From contig CM042085.1 in NCBI GenBank assembly GCA_023512835.1, forward strand, positions 49,719,569 through 49,783,568: 64,000 bases of DNA. Reading direction: 5' to 3'. A program made the translations under genes and the position numbers. This DNA comes from Taxillus chinensis (lineage: Eukaryota > Streptophyta > Magnoliopsida > Santalales > Loranthaceae). The stretch's first letter is position 1. Each line of letters starts with the position of its first letter. Shown piece after piece: positions 21,559 to 31,134 of this stretch. Under the pieces are notes generated by a model, which was not told the DNA's origin, made no database searches, and was given only the letters and a program-made list of their open reading frames with translations.

Positions 21559-24360
21559 ACAGTGTATTATTGCAGCCAACATTTCGGGTTAAGTTGATGA
21601 AGGCTTCCAAAAATGTGATGGACATAGAAGGGAATGAAGTTCTGCAAGCAGCCTGAGAGTTAGGTGTTCTATTCCCTTTTTGGAGTTAGAAAAAACTGTA
21701 CAGATGCAGATGCACCTGCAGCGTGTGGTGCAATAGAACCAATTTGAGTTGGACCATTTTTTTAGACCATACACTCCAAAGTTTAAACTATAAAGACAAA
21801 TTCAATGAATTTATTCTATTGCATCCCTTCGGTCTCCCATCTTCTATGTTAAATCAGATTGTGAATAGCTTTAATAAGATAATTCCATCAAAGGTTGTCC
21901 TGATATGTTGTTAATTAAGGTATAATTAAATTAATTAACCCTAAATTATAATATAGCCAACTTGTTAATGTACAGTTTCACTGTTAATGTATGTCAGTCA
22001 AGACAGAACCATGTAATTGAATTCTATTATACAAAACTTGATCAAGCTAGAGGGGATAATTAATTATCTCAAAGGCAACGATGGGTAATGACTATAAAAG
22101 CATATGCAATAAACAAGTTGATATCCAATGTTGCGACTGATTCTACAAAACCTAATCCGATTGAAACTGAATTGTCATGAGGACCGTATGTAATAGTAGT
22201 TGGCAACAACAATATCAAAACAAACAATAGATTAAATCAAATAAAAATAGAAAAAGAGGTACGACACAAAAAGAACAAAGGGTATATAAAACATAATTGA
22301 CGTCTAATATGGTGAAATATGCCAATATTAATTCTGCCAAAACCTGATGTCATCTTGTTCTTAGCTAATAATAAATACTAAATAGCAGTATTTTGTTGAT
22401 CTGCTTTTCAAAACCCTCTTGAATGTAATTCTCCACTAAACAAATCAACCCACATTAATTATTTCGTAGAATTCAAATAAACAGAAAATTACTTGATGAA
22501 TATATTATCCTAAAAAGAACTCAGTTATAGAAAGAACTCATTCAAATAAACAAAAAATTTTGTGAACTTGCTGAGTTTATAGAAAGAACTCATTTTATTT
22601 TAACTCTAATAATAAATCAATTCACCAAGAGCTTATTGAAATAGGAGACCTCTGGTATTCACATGGGGGCCAAGAAGAGGAACAGAGCAGTGAGATTTCC
22701 TATGCATGGATGTTGTAGAAAAAGTAGCATGTATTAAAATCCTAATACCAAGCAATTCAAGATAGTACCCAACAAAAATTGAGAAATTAAGAAAGAAGTG
22801 AGGCAACTTAGCAATAGAATCAAGCACAATAACCCCACCGAAAATCCCAAACCGGGTGTACAAGATATTAGTGATAAAGATTGCATTATCAGTATAATTA
22901 CAACAATCCCATCTTTGCATTGAACTATACATAGAATTCATGCATGTAGTAGAAGGAAACTACTTGTAGAGTTACTATCATTAGTTTATTTAAAGGATTG
23001 GTGGCAATTTTTAAAGGATCTACACATGTTTTGCCTTGAATCAAATAAACCGATAATAAACAAAACCTAAATCCTTGCGAATTTGTTACCCACTTCAACC
23101 AACAAAAGTGATACAAACTAATATTCAAAATTTATGAATTAGGAGTAGACGAGGTCAAACAAAAAAACAATAAAAACCTACCAGCTACCAAAACAGCTAG
23201 TAAATACAGGCACACAACAACAAACAACAGGCCAGAATCAAATCACATACAGAATAACACCACACGGATTGACAACACCAAAACGGATGAGAGTGAACAC
23301 AAGGGGTGCAAACTAGTGAAGAATTCTATTAGTGTGGAATTCTGTCGAGCATGTGGAAGGCACAGCAATAATGGGGGAGGCCAGGCGCAACACGTCAAGT
23401 CCAACTAGTCCAACCTGCATACACATCCAACAACTCACACCAATTAAAGGGGAAAGCCAGATCCCTAGAGCTGACCGCCGCTTGAAGTCCCGCAGGTGAA
23501 GGGCATCGTGTGATGGAGGCACAGGTAAGACTCATGCGAGACCGATAGGCCAGCCGCCAAGAAAATCGCCAGAGCCAAGAGAGAATCGAAGCTACCAACC
23601 GAACCTGGCAAGCCCCGCGCCGCTGCAAGAGAGAGCCGAAGTAGCTGGACAGGGGCAGTAGGATGGGAGCGCCACCCAGCGTTCGGGAATCGCAGGAGAG
23701 AGAAGAGAGCGTGTTTGTTTGTTTTACTTCACCAAAAACAAACAAATAAGTAATTTTAAGAACAAATCAAATGAAACACTTACTAGGGAAATGTGGCCAG
23801 TCTCAACCAAGAACACATCACAAAAACCGCCTTCGGCGGTAGATTCACAAGACATAACTGTCAACCTGTTGATCAGCTCCCCTTCCGTGACCGATTCTCC
23901 ATCTCCATGCCGGAAGATCCAAGGTCACCCCAAAGCCTTAAGAGCCAAGATGCATCATAAAGGAAGAAGAAGTAAATCCCGTCCGATGACCTTTCACGCT
24001 GAGGAATCCGGCCGTGATTTGAGATCTCTCTTTTCCTATTTTGGCCTGGTGGGTATGTGAGAGAAGGAAGCATAGAACTGTTCCTAGCTAGGGTTCATCG
24101 ATGAATAAGAGAGAGTGTGTGTGCTGTTGTTGATGAATAAAAGTGAGTGTGTATTTATTTTTGTTTTTTTCGGTGTAGACGTGCAGGAGGGATTTAATTT
24201 GATGCCTATAACATTTATATTTTATCCAAAATATGCCACGCATCAAAAATATCACGCACCCAGGTTGCAGCCTAGCCAAATTTTTTAACACCTATATATC
24301 GTAACACTTTTTCAATAGTGCTATCCTTTGATCTTACCGTAGGCTTAATTTTTTGTAGTG
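21559..24360. other. Right part of the CACTA: cargo without recognised genes
   Basis: AT-rich to about 23280, then a distinctly GC-richer block (about 23300-24060) with long minus-strand open frames (23745-23395; 24073-23873). The frame segment VTEGELINRLTVMSCES on the minus strand (about 23915-23865) is followed by GTAAGTG, a good splice donor, near 23790. A further minus-strand frame (22941-22633) is hydrophobic. None matches a family I know. The composition change and donor make a captured host exon possible, but this is weak. Confidence 0.4.
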
Positions 24361-25091
24361 TGCCCTTACATATACTGCAACAACTGCCAGTCGATGCATC
24401 CTATATACGCCCTTGTACAATGAAGGTACGGGCATTCGATGGAGCAAAACGTGACGTGGTGGGAACTCTAGACATTCCACTTCTAATTGGACTAGCTACC
24501 TTTACGATAGAATTTCAGGTGATGGACATTGCGCCATACTATAGTTGTCGGTTGGGAAGACCTTGGATCCATATGGCAGGAGCAGTGCCGTCAAGCCTCC
24601 ACCAAAAGATGAAATTTTTAATGGGAGACAAATTCATTTGCATCTCTAGAGAGATAAGTTTCCTCATCACTAAGCCAGCATCAGTTCCTTATGTTGAAAA
24701 CAACGAAGATGTACCAGAATGCTCCTATCGAGCATTTGAGATGGTGAATGTCACTTCTACCCCAGACTATCATCTCTCGAAGGCCGCAAGAATGGTTGCA
24801 ACTACCATGATCAAACAAGGGTATAAACCAGGGCAAGGATTAGGACCAAAAGCTCAAGGGATTCAGAAGTCGCTGACCATCCGAGAAAAGACCGAGAAGT
24901 TTGGTTTGGGCTACATACCCACAAGAGCTGACAGACAGAGGAAGCTGCCAAAAGGAGGAAAATTAGAATGGCAAGGTTACAGAAAAGGCCAACACAAGAA
25001 GAAAAGAGGAGTTTTCCCCCCTTACATGTTACCTTTCGGAGTGGAGGGTTTATCCACAAAAGCCAAGCTGAAACTAAGACTGGGACTGTAG
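24361..25091 (+). pseudogene. Tat copy A protease, second part, with G-patch
   Basis: Starts LHILQQLPVDASYI right after the CACTA, completing the protease fold: VVGTLDIPLLIGLATFTIEF, MDIAPYYSCRLGRPWIHMAG (the second conserved protease block, usually ILGRPW) and SSLHQKMKF. After a linker comes MIKQGYKPGQGLGPKAQG, a G-patch motif, then a basic tail (YRKGQHKKKRGVFPPYMLPF). The frame is open to a stop at 25089. G-patch after the protease is known from several plant and animal retroelements and is thought to help RNA binding or reverse transcription. Confidence 0.88.
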
Positions 25092-25379
25092 GTGCACTGG
25101 ACACAGACGAGCATGCACCAAGCAAGATGGTTCAGTGGTGCGAGAGGATCCCAACTGGCCATTGAACAATTGGACCAGCCTGGACTTCCCCATAATGTAA
25201 TGCTTAGGGGGTCACTGGGATTTATTGTATTCTAGTTCAATGTCTTTTGAAACTATGAACATTTGTTTTTATCAAAAGCTTTTCAATAAAATGTACTTTT
25301 TTCAAATCTTTAATGGTGCATTCCATTCATAACATATGCATATCATATTTGGTTACCAATTTGTCATTCTCTTATAAGC

Positions 25380-27119
25380 AGGTATCACAATGTCAATGAA
25401 AACATGGTATGCGAAAGCGAAACAAGATGCCTAAGGTTTGACCAAAGTCCGAACTAGGAGCAGCTAGTTTTTCAAGCTGATGAGAATGAGGTAGAGACAC
25501 CCAAGCTACCGGGAGAGATCATATGCCTATTGGAAAGGGACGATCGCTTGTCTATTCCAAGTGAAGATCCAATAGAAACAGTCAATTTGGGGATAACAAC
25601 TGAACCAAGAGAATTGAGGGTAGGATCCTTGATAGCTGCTAACATCAAGAAGCAATTAATCGAGCTGTTAAGGAGCTACATCGACGTTTTTGAATGGTCA
25701 TACCAAGATATGCCAGGATTAGACACAGACATAGTGTAGCATCACATAGTAGTAAAGCCAGAGTGCAAGCCAGTACAGCAAAAATTGCGAAGAATGAGAC
25801 CGGAGATACTGCTGAAGATTAAAGAAGAAGTCAAAAAGCAATAGGACACAGGTTTCCTAAGTGTCTCCCACTATCCATAATGGGTGGCCAATGTTGTACC
25901 AGTACCGAAGAAAGGAGGCAAGGTCCGCATGTGTGTTGATTATAAAGATTTGAACTGGGCCAGTCCGAAAGACAACTTTCCGCTTCCTCATATTGATACC
26001 CTAGTGGATAACACAGCGAAACATGCCCTATTCCCATTCATGGATGGCTTCTCAGGCTACAATCAGATTCATATGGCCCCCGAACACAAGGAGAGGACCA
26101 CTTTCATGACATTTTGGGGCACATTCTGTTATAATGTGATGCCATTTGGTCTAAAGAACGCTGGGGCAACCTATCAGAGAGTCATGGTGACCCTATTCCA
26201 CGACATGATGCATAAAGAAGTCGAGGTCTATGTAGATGACATGATAGCTAAATCGTGGAGCACTGAAGATCATATTGAAGTACTCCGTAAGCTTTTCAAT
26301 AGACTACAGAAATATCAACTCAAATCGAACCCTGAAAAATGCACTTTTGGAGTCATGTCAGGAAAACTGTTGGGCTTCATCGTGAGCCAAAAAGGAGTGG
26401 AAATTGATCCAAATAAAGTTCGAGCTATCCTGGAGATGCTCCGACCACAAACCATCAAGGAGGTCAGAGGATTCCTCGGGCGGTTAAATTACATTGCCCA
26501 CTTCATTTCATAATTAACAGCCACATGTGAAGCAATTTTCAAGACTTTACGGAAGAACAATCCAGAAGTTTGGAATGACAAGTGTCAAGAAGCCTTTGAT
26601 AGGATCAAACAATAACTGTCTAATCCACCTGTTCTGGACCCACCAATACCAGACAGACCTCTGATCTTATACTTGACTGCTTAGGAGTCCTCAATGGATT
26701 ATGTCTTGGGGCAACATGATTCTACAGGCAAGAAGGAGCAGTCCATTTATTATCTCAGCAAGAAGTTCACCATCAATGAGACGAACTATACGTCATTAGA
26801 AAAGACTTGTTGTGCCCTTGTTTGGATAACAAGAAGATTGAGGCAGTACACTTTTTATCATACCACATGGCTGATTTCGAGGCATGATCCACTCAAATAT
26901 CTCTTGGAAAAACCATCCATTTCGGGAAGAATCGCCAAATGGCAGTTGATCCTATCGGAGTATGATATCATCTACGTGCCTCAAAAAGCCATAAAAGGAA
27001 GTGCAATAGCTGATTACTTGGCAGACAAAGCACTAGATGATTATAAGCCTATGCCTATTGGATTTCCAGATGACATCAACATCATTACAGCCGAAGTATC
27101 AGACATGTGGACTATGTAG
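25380..27119 (+). pseudogene. Tat copy A reverse transcriptase and first RNase H
   Basis: N-terminal linker GITTEPRELRVGSLIAAN and SYIDVFEWSYQDMPGLD, then stops at 25738-25740 and 25842-25844. The RT follows: VPVPKKGGKVRMCVDYKDLN, PLPHIDTLVDNTAKHALF, FMDGFSGYNQIHMAPEHKE, MPFGLKNAGATYQRVM and YVDDMIAKS (active site). The thumb/connection holds NPEKCTFGVMSGKLLGFIVS. The first RNase H starts near 26690 (YVLGQHDSTGKKEQSIYYLS, KTCCALVWITRRLRQY) and appears degenerate, as is usual in Tat. At least five in-frame stops are present, mostly explicable as C-to-T or G-to-A changes. Confidence 0.9.
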
Positions 27120-27590
27120 TTTGATGGAGCCTCCAGTCTCTTAGGGCACAGCATTAGGGCCATCCTAATATCCCCAAGAGGTGAACATTTCCCAATGGCG
27201 GCAAAGTTAACCTTCCCTTGCACCAACAACATAGCAGAATATGAGGCTTGTGTGATAGGACTTCAAGAAGCTATTAGCAGAGGAATCAAAAAATTACGAG
27301 TGTTTGGTGATTCTGCACTTATCATTTTTCAAGTAAGGGGAGAATGGGAGACTCAAAACCACAAATTAAACCCATATCGAAAGTATGTAGCGGAATTAGT
27401 TGAGCAATTTGAAGATATCACATTTGAGCATATACCCAGGGAATACAATCAGATTCCTGATGCGCTAGCAACTCTAGCCTCCCTCCTTCGGCTAGACACA
27501 AAGTTGGAAGTTCTGTCCTTCGATATTCACATACAAGATGTTCATGCACATTGCATAGTCATTGAAGGAAATACTAAAGAAAATCCCTAG
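27117..27590 (+). pseudogene. Second, archaeal-type RNase H of Tat copy A
   Basis: Reads FDGASSLLGHSIRAILISP, then NNIAEYEACVIGLQEAISRG and VFGDSALIIFQVRGEW. These give the D, E and D residues expected of an RNase H active site. Tat elements are known to carry a second RNase H of archaeal type in addition to the degenerate original; position between RNase H and integrase fits. The frame is open apart from the stop just before FDGAS. Confidence 0.87.
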
Positions 27591-28803
27591 TTTGATGACA
27601 TCAGACAGTATCTGCTCAAGCAAGAATATCCAGCAGAGGCCTCTGAGTCTAATAAAAGAAATATCCGAAGGTTGGCATCCAATTATTACCTTGATGGTCC
27701 CATTCTATATAAGAAAAATCATAACATGGTGTTACTGTGGTGTGTGGTAAAAGAAGAGTCGACACAAATAATTAAAGAAGTACTCGAAGGAGAATGCGGT
27801 TCACATGCAAATGGACTATTATTGGGTCACCATGGAAAAAGATTGCATTGAATATGTGTGCAAATGCCTCAAGTGTCAAATTTATGGCGATAAGATCCAA
27901 GTACCTCCATCCAAGCTGCATATGATGGTTTCCCCATGGCTCTTCTTGCTTTCGGGAATCGACATTATCGGACCAATCTCGCCAAAAGCATCCAATGGTC
28001 ACCGCTTCATCTTAGTGGCCATCGATTATTTCACCAAGTGGGTAGAAGCAGCATCCTATGCTAATGTCACACAAGCTGTGGTGCTTAAATTTCTGCAGAG
28101 CAACATTATATGTTGATACGGGCTTCCTGAGCAGATCATAACAGACAATGCCGCCAATTTGAACAGTCGGATGATGGGTAAGTTGTACGAAACATACAAA
28201 ATCCAACACTGCAACTCAACTCCCTATTGCCCCAAGATGAATGGAGCAGTTGAAGCAGCCAATAAGAACATCAAGAACATTATTAGAAAGATGATGGAAA
28301 CATACAAAGATTGGCATGAGAAGCTACCATTTGCCTTGCATGCCTATCACACCTCGGTACGAACATCAACTGGGGAAACTCCATTTTCTTTGGTTTATGG
28401 TATGGAAGCAGTCTTACCTGTCGAAGTGGAGATACCTTCCCTCCGAATTCTCAAAGATACTCAGTTCGAAGAAGCAGAATGGGCCCAAAGTCATTATGAG
28501 CAGTTGAACTTAATCGAAGGCAAACGCTTGGCAGCTGTTTGCAGAGGACAGCTATATCAACAGAGAATGATGAACAACTACAATAAAAAGGTGAAGCCCA
28601 GGAGCTTTCAAGTAGGTGACCTCGTCCTCAAGAAGATCTTACCAATTCAACATGACCATAGAGGCAAGTGGACTCCCAACTATGAAGGCCCATATGTAGT
28701 GAAAAAGGCATTCTCAGGAGGTGCCTTAATCCTTGCCAGAATGGATGGTGATGAGCTCCCTAACCCAGTGAATAGTGATGCAGTGAAAAAGTTCTATGCT
28801 TAA
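27591..28803 (+). pseudogene. Tat copy A integrase
   Basis: The N-terminal zinc region (LDGPILYKKNHNMVLLWCV, then HANG and CKCLKCQIYGDKIQ, an H-H-C-C pattern) is split by a frameshift near 27770. The core has the first Asp in GIDIIGPISPKASNGHRFIL and a stop at 28114. The second Asp is in IITDNAANLNS and the Glu in NGAVEAANKNIKNIIRKM. The C-terminal part contains FQVGDLVLKKILPIQHDH and YEGPYVVKKAF, ending at a stop at 28801. No chromodomain follows, consistent with Tat. One frameshift and one stop separate it from an intact frame. Confidence 0.9.
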
Positions 28804-29924
28804 CTCTCCTATCCAAATGGGGAGTTGCCTAATCCTTTTTCCTAGACATGGAAGGAATAAGTATGACAGCAATGAGCGGACTTGGTGAAAACCTGAAAGG
28901 GCACCAAGGGCAAAATACAAGGCTCCAACAAAAGACAAAGAAGCAAACAAAGGCGGACTTGGTGAAAACCTGAAAGGGCACCAAGGGTAAAATACAAAGC
29001 CAAAAACAAATCCTAAAGGGTGACAGTCAGAATCTCGAAGGATCAAGACCACATAAAAACAATAATAGCAAACGGTGGAAGACTTAGTCAAACCTAAGGC
29101 ACACTCGAATCAAATTTGTACATTATACTTTTAAAGACTTGTAATGTTGTTTATCAGATTATGACAATGGGCACTTTTTATGATATAAATATGTTTTATG
29201 GAATTAAACCAACAAAAATCCTATTTTATATCGATAATCATGTTTTATTGTCTTCATTTCACATTTAATTAGAATATTTTAAATCCCCAGTAGGCTCTTT
29301 TGGCGTGGCCTTATGGGTAGAGTCAAGCTCAAAATCCCCAAACAAGTCAAGTTCCTCAACTCAGAATATCAATATCTCCACAGAATATCAAGATCCCCAG
29401 CGAAGTCGTCAAGTCAAACTCTTCAACGCAGTGAAGCTAAGTCAAACAGGCCCTTCACCCACAAAAAAGGGAGTTCCCTAGCAAAGATAGAAAAACTCCC
29501 CAGCCATAGAGAAAAGAGTTCCCCGACAAGTCGGATGTCAACCAAAATCTCCAGCAGCATGGAGATGAAGCCTCAGCCCATATGGGGTCATTCGCAATAC
29601 ATTTCACTATGCATTCCCGCATACACCACATTGCATTCCATGCATCATTTGCATACATTCGGCATCTTCTACAATTTCAGGAATGCCATTGCCTTTGAAA
29701 ATCCCAAGAACTCTTCCGCAGCAAGCTGCTTATCAAACCTTACTAGCTTCCTTTGTTCAAACTCTACAAGCCTTTCTTTGCACTTTCCCCAAGCTCTAAA
29801 AGCACCCTTTTCACACTCGAACAAATTTCCTCTCTCTTTGGGTAACCTCGTAGAGCGATTTCCTTGAGTGAACTCATAGAGGGCAACCTTCTTCAACAAT
29901 TAGTCACGTTTGTCCAGGCCTTGG
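28804..29924 (+). other. Tat copy A 3' untranslated region before the repeat array
   Basis: No convincing coding frame. A 36-bp element, GCGGACTTGGTGAAAACCTG plus 16 more bases, occurs at 28876 and again at 28953. A long chance frame (29313-29867) has biased composition with no family features. Similar short 'GGTGAAAACCTGAAAGGGC' repeats follow integrase in other Tat elements. Confidence 0.6.
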
Positions 29925-30960
29925 GTTGCCTTTTCCAATTCTGTAAGGCCTTAGGTGCCTTTTCCATTTCTGTTAGGCCCTGGATGCCTTTTTCCCTTCA
30001 TGTTAGGCCATAGATGCCTTTTTCCAATTTTTGTTAGGCCTTGGATGCATTCTCAATTCCTGTTAAGCCTTGGTGCCTTTTCCTTTTCTGCTAGGCCTTG
30101 GATGCCTTTTCAATTCCTATTAAGCCTTGGTGCCTGTTCCCTTTCTGCTAGGCCCTAGATGCCTTTCTCAATTCCTGTTAGGCCTTGGTTGCCTTTTCCC
30201 TTTCTGTTAAAGCCTTGTATGCTTTTTCCCTTTCTACCAGGCCTTAGATGCCTTTTCAATTCCTGTTAGGCCCTAGATGCCTTTTTCAATTCCTGTTAGG
30301 CCTTTGTTGCCTTTGCCCTTTTTGTTAAAACCTTGGATGCTTTTTCCCTTTCTGTCAGGCTTTAGATGCCTTTTCAATTTCTGCTAGGCCCTAGATGCCT
30401 TTCTCAATTCCTGTCAGGCCTTGGATGCCTTTTCTCTTTCTGTCAGGCCTTAGATTCCTTTTCCATTTCTGCTAGGCCCTAGATGCCTTTTTCAATTCCT
30501 GTTAGGCCTTGGTTCCCTTTTCCCTTTCTGTTAAAGCCTTGGATGCTTTTCCCTTTCTGCAGGCCTTAGATGCCTTTTCAATTCCCGTTAGGCCCTAGCT
30601 GCCTTTTTTAATTCCTGTTAGGCCTTGGTTGCCTTTTCCCTTTCTGTTAAAGCCTTGGATGCTTTTTCCCTTTCTGCCAGGCCTTAGATGCCTTTTCAAT
30701 TCCTGTTAGGCCCTAAATGCCTTTTTCAATTCCTGTTAGGCCTTGGTTGCCTTTGCCCTTTCTGTTAAAACGTTAGATGCTTTTTTCCTTTCTACTAGGC
30801 CTTGGATGCCTTTGCAATTCCTGTTAGGCCCTAGATGTCTTCTCATCTCCTATTAGGCCTTGGTTGCCTTTTTCCTTCCTGTTAGGCCATGGTTGCCTTT
30901 TCCCTTCCTATTAGGCCTTGGTTGCCTTTTTCCATTCTTGTTAGGCCATAGATGCCGCAT
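29925..30960. repeat. Minisatellite array in the Tat copy A 3' region
   Basis: About 35 units of roughly 29-31 bp built on TTAGGCCTTGGATGCCTTTT with CCCTTTCTG or CAATTCCTG tails, including higher-order alternation of two unit types. It lies between pol and the 3' LTR. A related array is at 55715-58720 in another Tat copy. Arrays at this place are a known trait of Tat elements. Confidence 0.93.
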
Positions 30961-31089
30961 CCAAATTGTCCAGAGTCCGCCGGCTTATGAAGCCCCTTGG
31001 GGACAGACCCAAGCATCACATTCTACTCTTCCTCTGAGCGAGGTAGGTCAAGTAAGTGCTCAGCCCGTCCAAAATGACTCCCTTTTATC

Positions 31090-31134
31090 TTTGTACACTG
31101 TTTGTATACAAACAATGCACAAAGAGGGATAGCT
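31090..31134 (+). other. Palindrome and polypurine tract before the Tat 3' LTR
   Basis: CTTTGTACACTG..TTTGTATACAAA..CAATGCACAAAG (31090-31125) folds onto itself with only a few mismatches. It runs into AAAGAGGGATAGC, directly followed by the LTR start TGTTGG. The same arrangement occurs at 58839-58883. The purine tract would prime plus-strand DNA synthesis. Confidence 0.8.

Larger units (their letters stand above)
17241..24360. mobile_element. CACTA (En/Spm-type) DNA transposon, TSD TGC
   Basis: Ends are CACTACAAGCAATC... and ...AATTTTTTGTAGTG, the terminal inverted repeats of CACTA elements. They are flanked by a 3-bp duplication TGC (17238-17240 and 24361-24363). The uninterrupted site occurs in Tat copy B near 39205 (GAACATTATGCCCTTACAT), which confirms both ends. 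Subterminal regions repeat (A/C)CGTAACACTTTTT and GTTAC motifs in both orientations. Minus its internal solo LTR the element is about 4.4 kb. I recognise no transposase, so it is probably non-autonomous. Confidence 0.93.

Noticed and set aside
23395..23745. 116-codon minus-strand frame as a host gene
   Set aside because: No family resemblance, inside a CACTA, no start context or downstream exon seen; described only as possible cargo.
29313..29867. 184-codon plus-strand frame after Tat integrase
   Set aside because: Ser/Pro/Lys-rich with no motif, lies between the pol stop and the 3' array where Tat elements are noncoding, and no counterpart can be seen in other copies here.
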